From NCBI GenBank assembly GCA_001970855.1, contig LSSN01000833.1:2471-14679 (forward strand): 12,209 nucleotides of DNA, written 5' to 3'. Below are positions 6,423-12,209 of the stretch, piece after piece; within the stretch, counting starts at the first letter, position 1, and each line of letters opens with the position of its first letter. This DNA comes from Smittium culicis (Eukaryota; Kickxellomycota; Harpellomycetes; Harpellales; Legeriomycetaceae). A model generated the notes under the pieces. It saw only the letters and a program-made list of their open reading frames with translations. It was not told the DNA's origin and ran no database searches. Both the position numbers and the translations under genes were made by a program.

Positions 6423-8280
6423 ATTTTTCTTTTGCTATTTAATTTCATATAAATATTTTAGAAACACTCTGAATTATATTGAATAATCTTGATAATATAT
6501 AATTATTACCATTAATTAATTATAATATATTCATTCTTTTCCATCGAATCACAGATTTTCCAATTGATACTAAAAACTGATCAAGTTCTACCAAGTTATT
6601 TATTAAATATAAGCACTAAAAGCGGCTTGAAAATTTATTGATATTATTTTATTTATAGGCCTTTAATAACAAAAAAAAAATTTTTATAGCACTATATCAT
6701 AAATGCTTAAAATTCAAAATAAGAAAGCAAAGTAAAGCTAAAAAAAATTAGCCTTAATAAATTTCAATTATCTCGCGTAATTCTCAATTTGGGCAAGAAT
6801 CAAAAGTTATAAATATATAAAAGCTGAGTCTATTTTTAAAATTATAGCTTTATATAAAAGGTTGATCTACCACCAAAAAAATATTAAAGAATGCTTAATT
6901 ATTTCGAAAATTAGAATAAATTAAAATAAAGCGTTTAGTTAGTGAAAAACGATAATAAAAATACCAATACTAATACATTCGCTAAAAAATAAAGGAACTA
7001 TCTTATAAATACTAATAAAAAATATTAAAACTCAGCCGTGATTAAATTTTACACTCTGAAACTCACATTTTTTATAAGTCTATCAATACAACCACAACCA
7101 CAGCCAAGAAAAATAAGAAATGTTACTGACCTAGAATCATCGTAAAGCATAGAATTTCAAAAAGATACCAAATATGGCTTATCGTTTCTGTTCTTGCAAT
7201 ATACTCCAAATTTATGTTGAAAATATATCTCTGAATTTCCAAATTATTCATAGTTATTCACACTAAAAAAAATTTGCTTTGAATACTTTAAATAGATTAA
7301 ACCAACAATAAAAAATTAATTGAAAATTATTATAAATTATAAAAATATTTATATTATTATTTAAAAAATTTATTCGGTTTTTGGAGATAATTAAACTCAT
7401 GATCATTGAATAAACTATTTAATATTTTTCTAAAATTATAATAAAACTGTCAATAATAAAAATGAAAAAATTTCGAAATTATCTAATATAATAAAATGAA
7501 AATATATCGCGCTAATATTTATAAATTAAATTTGGTGTGATAGAGAAAATTATGGAAAGTAATTAAAATAATACTGATAATTTTAAATATTGTTATTCGT
7601 GGAAGAGTTAAACCGGAAAAAAATCTATGTTTGGTTATTTCTATATCTTTCACGTATTAATGTAAAAATCAGCACAAATATTTTAAAATAAATTATTTAG
7701 TATATAACTAATAATAAAAATATAACCAAAAGTATATTTATAATTTTTAATAAAATATAATATAGTAGAGTGTTTAGAAAATATACAATTATATATCACT
7801 AAATTCACTATTTTTAACAAAATAGTATTATCTAGTATATAATTTCATTTAACATTAAAGCAATAACAAAATGCTAAATATTGATAATAAATTATAATAA
7901 CAAATATATTATGCCATAAATTTAATCCGAGGGTTTATTTTTATAAAATTACACAATAGCTTATATATATAATTACATCCAAAAACTCATTACACCCTAA
8001 CTTGCGTTTTATCAGGGTAATTCAGAGCGTGTATAAAAAATAAGCACTTGCACTGAACCTAAAGTTAGCCATATTTGAATATACTTTTAGATAAAAAATT
8101 TCCTTCAATACTAGATAATTAATAAAAGATATACCCTAACATACCGCTATTGGCTAAACATAATTAAATAAATTATATTATCAAAATTTATAGGTTAATA
8201 TTTTACACCTACCATATTCTATGTGCCCAGCTGAGAATTTAATTTTTTCTAAATACATACCACCCAAAAAAATGTCTAGT
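6423..8280. other. A+T-rich spacer, nothing recognised
   Basis: Roughly 1.9 kb of very A+T-rich sequence, A-rich on the plus strand from about 6650 to 7090. No terminus of either MITE family, no structured RNA and no plausible coding frame was seen. Confidence 0.55.
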
Positions 8281-9153
8281 TACCGCAAATTTCATGACTA
8301 TTTATAAAGTCTAAGTGATTCTATCACTGGAATTACATAATAGATATTAATCTCATGCTGAGTTATAGAGTATTTTTTAGCTCTTTTATTCAGCTTATAA
8401 TTAAGTATCATATCAATCGGCAAATAATCTGAATTGATAAGTGATCTCAATGGGCACCAAATAATTTCGACTAATATTATAAACAATGATACTATGTTTG
8501 AAAAATTTCTACGAAGCGCAAATTTTTTATTTAATAGGCATTTTTTTTCAGTTTATATTGAATAAAGCTTCCATTGGATTTTTTTTGTTTAACTATCTTC
8601 CATGAAAATGTGCTTTCAATAGATTCAATAAGCTCGTGAATGGTGATAATCTAAAAGCTTAAATCACATAGAGCTCATAAAATTTGACATTAAGTCTGTA
8701 TAATATATAAATAGTGCTAATGAAATTTTTTAAAAAGTTATTAAAATAATATTAAAATTTCAAAATATTATAAATTAAAAATATTGTAATAATTTCAATA
8801 AATTATTAATAAATTTAACACAAAAAATCCTACAATTACAATTTATTAATGAGATACTGTGAAATATATACCGAAATTTTTTATTCCATTTTATTATAAA
8901 AATCCACAAAAACGCTGCGAAATAGCTCCTGTGACCTAAAATTTCGATTTGGATTTGCCAAAGATGCACTGTTTATTGCTTGTGCAAAAAATTCTATATA
9001 CGAATACTTAGGAATTATATATTTATATTTCATTGTGACTAATGACCTTTGAGAGATAGTTATTTCCTGCATCTAGCTATGCTTTCAATTCCTTTATAAG
9101 CTAATTCAAAACACAAGTAGATATTGAATTTTTCATATAACATGAACTGGTTT
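8281..9153 (-). pseudogene. Candidate relic of a minus-strand coding region, function unknown
   Basis: Two blocks of raised G+C (about 27% at 8281-8690, about 30% at 8881-9080, counted by hand) flank a stretch of only about 10% G+C (8701-8880). Each block holds long minus-strand frames. One is stop-free for 84 codons (8552-8298) but has no ATG start. A 39-codon frame just upstream (8650-8531) could join it if one A were added to the A8 run at 8541-8548, and it begins right after TTTTAG, a possible intron acceptor. A 63-aa ORF occupies 9072-8881, overlapped by a 27-aa ORF in another frame (9143-9060). Composition looks protein-like (Leu, Glu, Arg and Ser present, not only Ile/Asn/Lys). I recognise no family. 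At this A+T content a few frames of about 62 codons are expected by chance, so this may be nothing. Broken frames argue against an intact gene. Confidence 0.22.
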
Positions 9154-9312
9154 CAATTTTTCACAACAATTTTAAAGCTTTCTATAAAGTCTATTATTAT
9201 TTTTTAACCCTAAATACCTAGTATATTAGTCTTTGAATCATAACTGCAAGACTAATAGTTTTTAATCTCCAAGTTATCGTAAATATTTATCTGCTCTGTT
9301 AAAATTTAATTC

Positions 9313-9335
9313 ATATCTATGATATCTATGATATC
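9313..9335. repeat. 9-bp tandem repeat, about 2.6 units
   Basis: The unit ATATCTATG occurs at 9313-9321 and 9322-9330, followed by ATATC. A minor microsatellite-like repeat with no inferred function. Confidence 0.8.
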
Positions 9336-9706
9336 GGATTTCATATTATCAGTTTTTACTATTCTAAGCAATTATTTTAATTTTATCTCTTTTTCACAGA
9401 TAGCGCAAATTTTTTCCTATTTTTTACATTTTTAAAATTTATTAGGGAGATGCGGTAAATTCTGTATTGCGAAAACGTTTTTCATGTTCAATATATGCAA
9501 TTACTTCATATAATTATATTTTTATTATATGTTAGTACACTTATATGAATAAATATAGTCGGTATCAGCAAATATATGACATGCTTTAGCCGGCAATCAT
9601 GAATTTTTTTTTAAAAATATGTATTTTTTATTTTTCGTCCATGAATTTTGTAACGAAAATTGTTTGAAATTCATTTCAGATCAGACTATGTAAATTTTCA
9701 GTCTTT

Positions 9707-9717
9707 GGGGGAGGGGG
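9707..9717 (+). other. G5-A-G5 run
   Basis: Five G, one A and five G in a row, the only such G cluster in this A+T-rich window. There are only two G runs, so it does not meet the four-run requirement for an intramolecular G-quadruplex. Confidence 0.9.
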
Positions 9718-10613
9718 TTTGAATAATAAATACGTATATTGTTGATCTTAAAATTGATATTTTTGAGCCATTTACTATGTATAAAATTCAACTAAGGCAC
9801 AAGGATATCGGATTAATGACAGATGTGCGCGAATAATTTACTAAAAAGGATCAGTGTATTTAATGCGAGCCATGTTTGGTTATATTCATTATATACATAT
9901 TGGAAAAAACAAAGTTAAATTTATTTCTTATAATATTGTAATCGAAAAGATCGCTGACATATTTTAATGATACCTAACCTACGTATTTGCTTAAAAACAA
10001 TGAATTTTTACTCATTTTAGAATTTCTAATGTCTGAAAATTTTGGGCTATATTTTAATGGAGAATTAATAAATTAAATAGAGTCATTTATCTAATTAATT
10101 TTGTATTATAAATGACTAAATTTTAAATATGCAAAATATATAATAGGGTGAGAAAATGAACAACCTCATTTAAATCTGAATATATAATAACATAATTTTT
10201 ATAATTCTTTACTATAAATAAATTCAATTTTATTTTTAATAACTCTTTTACAAAAATAAAAATAAATTTATTTACAAAATAGTTCTCTATGAGTTAAACA
10301 ATAAAGTAAACGTTTTCTAATTCAAGATTATTAATTTAATGATTATAGTATTATTTTTTGCATCATACATGAAATAATTTAATCCTTATTCATAATTTAA
10401 ATTATAGGTTAAATTTAAAAATTAAGCATATTTAAATGTTTTACCAAAAGTATTTATTAGCCAATATGAAAATCATATCGTGATAAAATTGCATTTTTGA
10501 TACAGAATTGACTCATTGTTTCAGATAAGAGATATCCTTCATTATCTGAAATATTTTAATACTTTTCCTGTTTATGAAAATGCTGCGCAATTGAATTTAA
10601 TTATAATGATATT

Positions 10614-10805
10614 TTAACCCTTTCCCGTCCATCACTATTAAAAAATCTAAATCATTTTTTCGATTATGATTTAACGATAGTTTATTATTTGTGATCATTT
10701 TAAACATTACAATAATTCTCAAGGTATTGGATTATATAATTTAATTATACACAATAGGTTAAATCTAGTGAATCAAAAAAAGTTTACCGCCAGAGAAATT
10801 TTTAA
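10614..10805 (+). mobile_element. piggyBac-type MITE, family 1, copy 14 (isolated, forward)
   Basis: TTAA at 10614-10617, left end CCCTTTCCCGTCCATCACTA (consensus-like), interior CGATTATGATTTAACGATAG, TCTCAAGGTATTGGATTA, right end CACAATAGGTTAAATCTAGT then AAAAAAAGTTTACCGCCAG, with the final CCCTTTC-like bases lost (GAAATTT) before TTAA at 10802-10805. 192 bp. The left end is much better kept than the right. The only copy in the right 5.7 kb. Confidence 0.82.
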
Positions 10806-11744
10806 CAAAAATTTGACGAATCCAATTGTGTTTGGTGTGAAAACATTCTACTTATAAACTCTCAAAGACGTGTTAAACTGTAAAATAGTTAATATTTCAT
10901 AGTCACTACTAATAATGGAAAATTTTTAATGATATAGAAGAAAGTCTAATCACAAAATATCCCTGTAAAGCAGCATAGCTTGAAATTTAACAAAGAACCA
11001 GGACGAATCTTTTGTACTAGAATTAAATTTTTTATGTTTCAAACTAACTCTGAAAACCTGTGTCAAAAATAATAATATATCTTTTTTGGTAAATATGAAG
11101 ATAACCATATTAAGTATAGTCGATCGTAGACTTTAGGTAAATATAACTACATCATCAACAAAATCATAACAGGTATTTTGAATCTGTAATTTTAAGATTA
11201 TATTCGAATCCCAGGTCAAGGAGCTAAAAAAAAGTATTTTTTTCTACAATACTTGATAGTTCTCTTACCTTGATGTAAAATCTAATGATAATCAATTACC
11301 TACATGTTTAAAATTATTTAAACTAATATAATTTAAATGAAATCATAGATTGAGTACTCAAAAAAAATATATCAAAATATAACATTTCAAATAATGAAGT
11401 ATCTATCATTGAAAAAATTTTATTTGTAATAGCGTATTGTTCAATTGGTTATTATTTTTTCCGTTATATAACCAAGATTTATTAAAAATAGCAAAAAAGT
11501 GACTAATAAGTAAAAGATAGATAGCAATTTTTCCAGCTAAAAGTTCAAATGGTTTCAGAAATGATATTCAAAATGGAATACTTACTTCAAGCTCACAAAG
11601 TAAGTTATTTTTAAAAAAAAATTTTATAGTTTAATTGAAATATTAATATTATTTTCAGTAGTTTCTGAATTGGTTCTAAAGTCCCTCAAATTCCAATTTA
11701 ATATAAATATGGCTTATATATATTTATTTTTGCCTTATCTATTT

Positions 11745-11822
11745 ATTTTCCTTGTTTTTTTTGTCTATTGTTTATAATGACTTTTTTTTTTCTCTTTTTT
11801 TTTATTTTTATTTTTTATTAAT
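11745..11822. repeat. T-rich low-complexity tract
   Basis: Pyrimidine-rich, mostly T on the plus strand, with several T8-T10 runs broken by C or A. Simple-sequence DNA; no function inferred. Confidence 0.8.
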
Positions 11823-12045
11823 TTACATACGTAAACTGCCTCAATAAAGTTGATGTAGTTTAACTATTATATAAATATTGATTGTTTGATTATCTAAATA
11901 TTTATTTGACAATAATGTATGCAAACTAACTCTATTTAATCTTTACATTCCTGAATAAGTACTAACAGTGTAGCTCAAAGCCTTATATGAGCCAAAAAAA
12001 AAAAAAGCGCAAACCATTATCTTTAATATTTTTATTGTTTTTGAT

Positions 12046-12072
12046 AATATATAATAAATAATAAATAATATA
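12046..12072. repeat. ATA/AATA microsatellite-like repeat
   Basis: Imperfect ATAATAAATAATAAATAATA repetition. Simple sequence only. Confidence 0.65.
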
Positions 12073-12209
12073 ACACTAAACATGATTATAGTTACTAATT
12101 CTTACAAAATTAAGGCATTAAATTAATTTCTATACATATAAAAATTACGATAAAATCTTTTTCATAAATTTATTCAATATTAATAAAGTTATCTTATTTC
12201 GACTGATTT

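Larger units (their letters stand above)
9131..10613. other. A+T-rich spacer with small oddities, no gene recognised
   Basis: About 1.5 kb. It contains a short 9-bp tandem repeat (9313-9335) and a G5-A-G5 run (9707-9717). Minus-strand frames of 20-37 codons recur between about 9480 and 10075, separated by stops; with local G+C near 22-35% these could be an older part of the candidate relic downstream, or chance. Confidence 0.4.
10806..12209. other. A+T-rich spacer with low-complexity tracts, no gene recognised
   Basis: About 1.4 kb. The segment 10895-11075 has faint similarity to 5150-5345. At 11201-11211 TATTCGAATCC resembles a tRNA B box, but no tRNA fold can be built around it. An A13 run lies near 11994-12006. 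No coding frame of note. Confidence 0.5.

Noticed and set aside
6650..7140. Large inverted repeat with 5300-5560 (A-rich versus T-rich strand asymmetry)
   Set aside because: Reverse-complement comparison by eye gave only short scattered matches of the kind expected from shared A/T composition.
8775..8969. 64-aa minus-strand ORF
   Set aside because: It overlaps the 63-aa frame at 8881-9072 and extends into the most A+T-rich stretch, where its residues become almost only Ile, Asn, Leu, Lys and Phe. Most likely a chance frame.
9204..9220. TTAACCCTAAATACC, resembling a MITE tip
   Set aside because: The match ends after TTAACCC; no family interior and no opposite end at the expected distance.
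11170..11220. tRNA-like pieces: hairpin CAGGT-ATTTTGA-ATCTG (11170-11186) and B-box-like TATTCGAATCC (11201-11211)
   Set aside because: The T stem around TTCGAAT does not pair, no 5' acceptor strand complementary to the sequence after it is found, and the D arm is missing. At most a decayed tRNA or SINE fragment.

Overview
The window looks like a very A+T-rich (by eye roughly 75-80%), gene-poor stretch of a eukaryotic nuclear genome. One gene is clear: a secreted trypsin-like (S1) serine protease on the minus strand. It starts at 590 and runs off the left edge, so the segment carrying its catalytic serine lies outside the window. The other 11.6 kb has no convincing intact gene. The host cannot be fixed from this alone. 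An intron-free secreted trypsin-like protease in A+T-rich, repeat-dense DNA would fit an early-diverging (for example arthropod-associated) fungus or an arthropod; this is inference.

Layout: 1-590, protease gene (minus). 591-835, its upstream region. 836-4713, a dense field of short non-coding mobile elements, 14 elements or fragments with a good or fair case plus three weaker ones. 4714-5991, A+T-rich spacer. 5992-6422, two more elements. 6423-10613, spacer with two blocks of raised G+C (about 8281-8690 and 8881-9150) that might be relics of a minus-strand gene. 10614-10805, one more element. 10806-12209, A+T-rich spacer with low-complexity tracts.

The mobile elements are the main content. 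They are about 190-200 bp, carry no ORF, are bounded by TTAA, and have imperfect inverted ends starting CCCTTTC. A TTAA target duplication plus CCC/CCCTTT-type ends is the signature of the piggyBac superfamily, so I read them as piggyBac-type MITEs. There are two families. Family 1 has a left end CCCTTTCCCGTCC and a right end that reads inward CCCTTTCACGGGCGGTAGAC; it has about 15 copies or fragments. Family 2 has related ends but a different interior with repeated TATTGGATA motifs; it has two copies. No transposase is present in the window.

The most unusual point is how the elements are arranged. Many are joined end to end through one shared TTAA rather than scattered. Between 2393 and 3582 five elements abut in a row, and a sixth is nested inside one of them at an internal TTAA-like site. 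Two further abutting pairs (836-1200 and 4323-4713) and a second nested case (about 2073-2350) repeat the pattern. Existing TTAA target sites, including those made by earlier insertions, seem to have been reused as landing sites.
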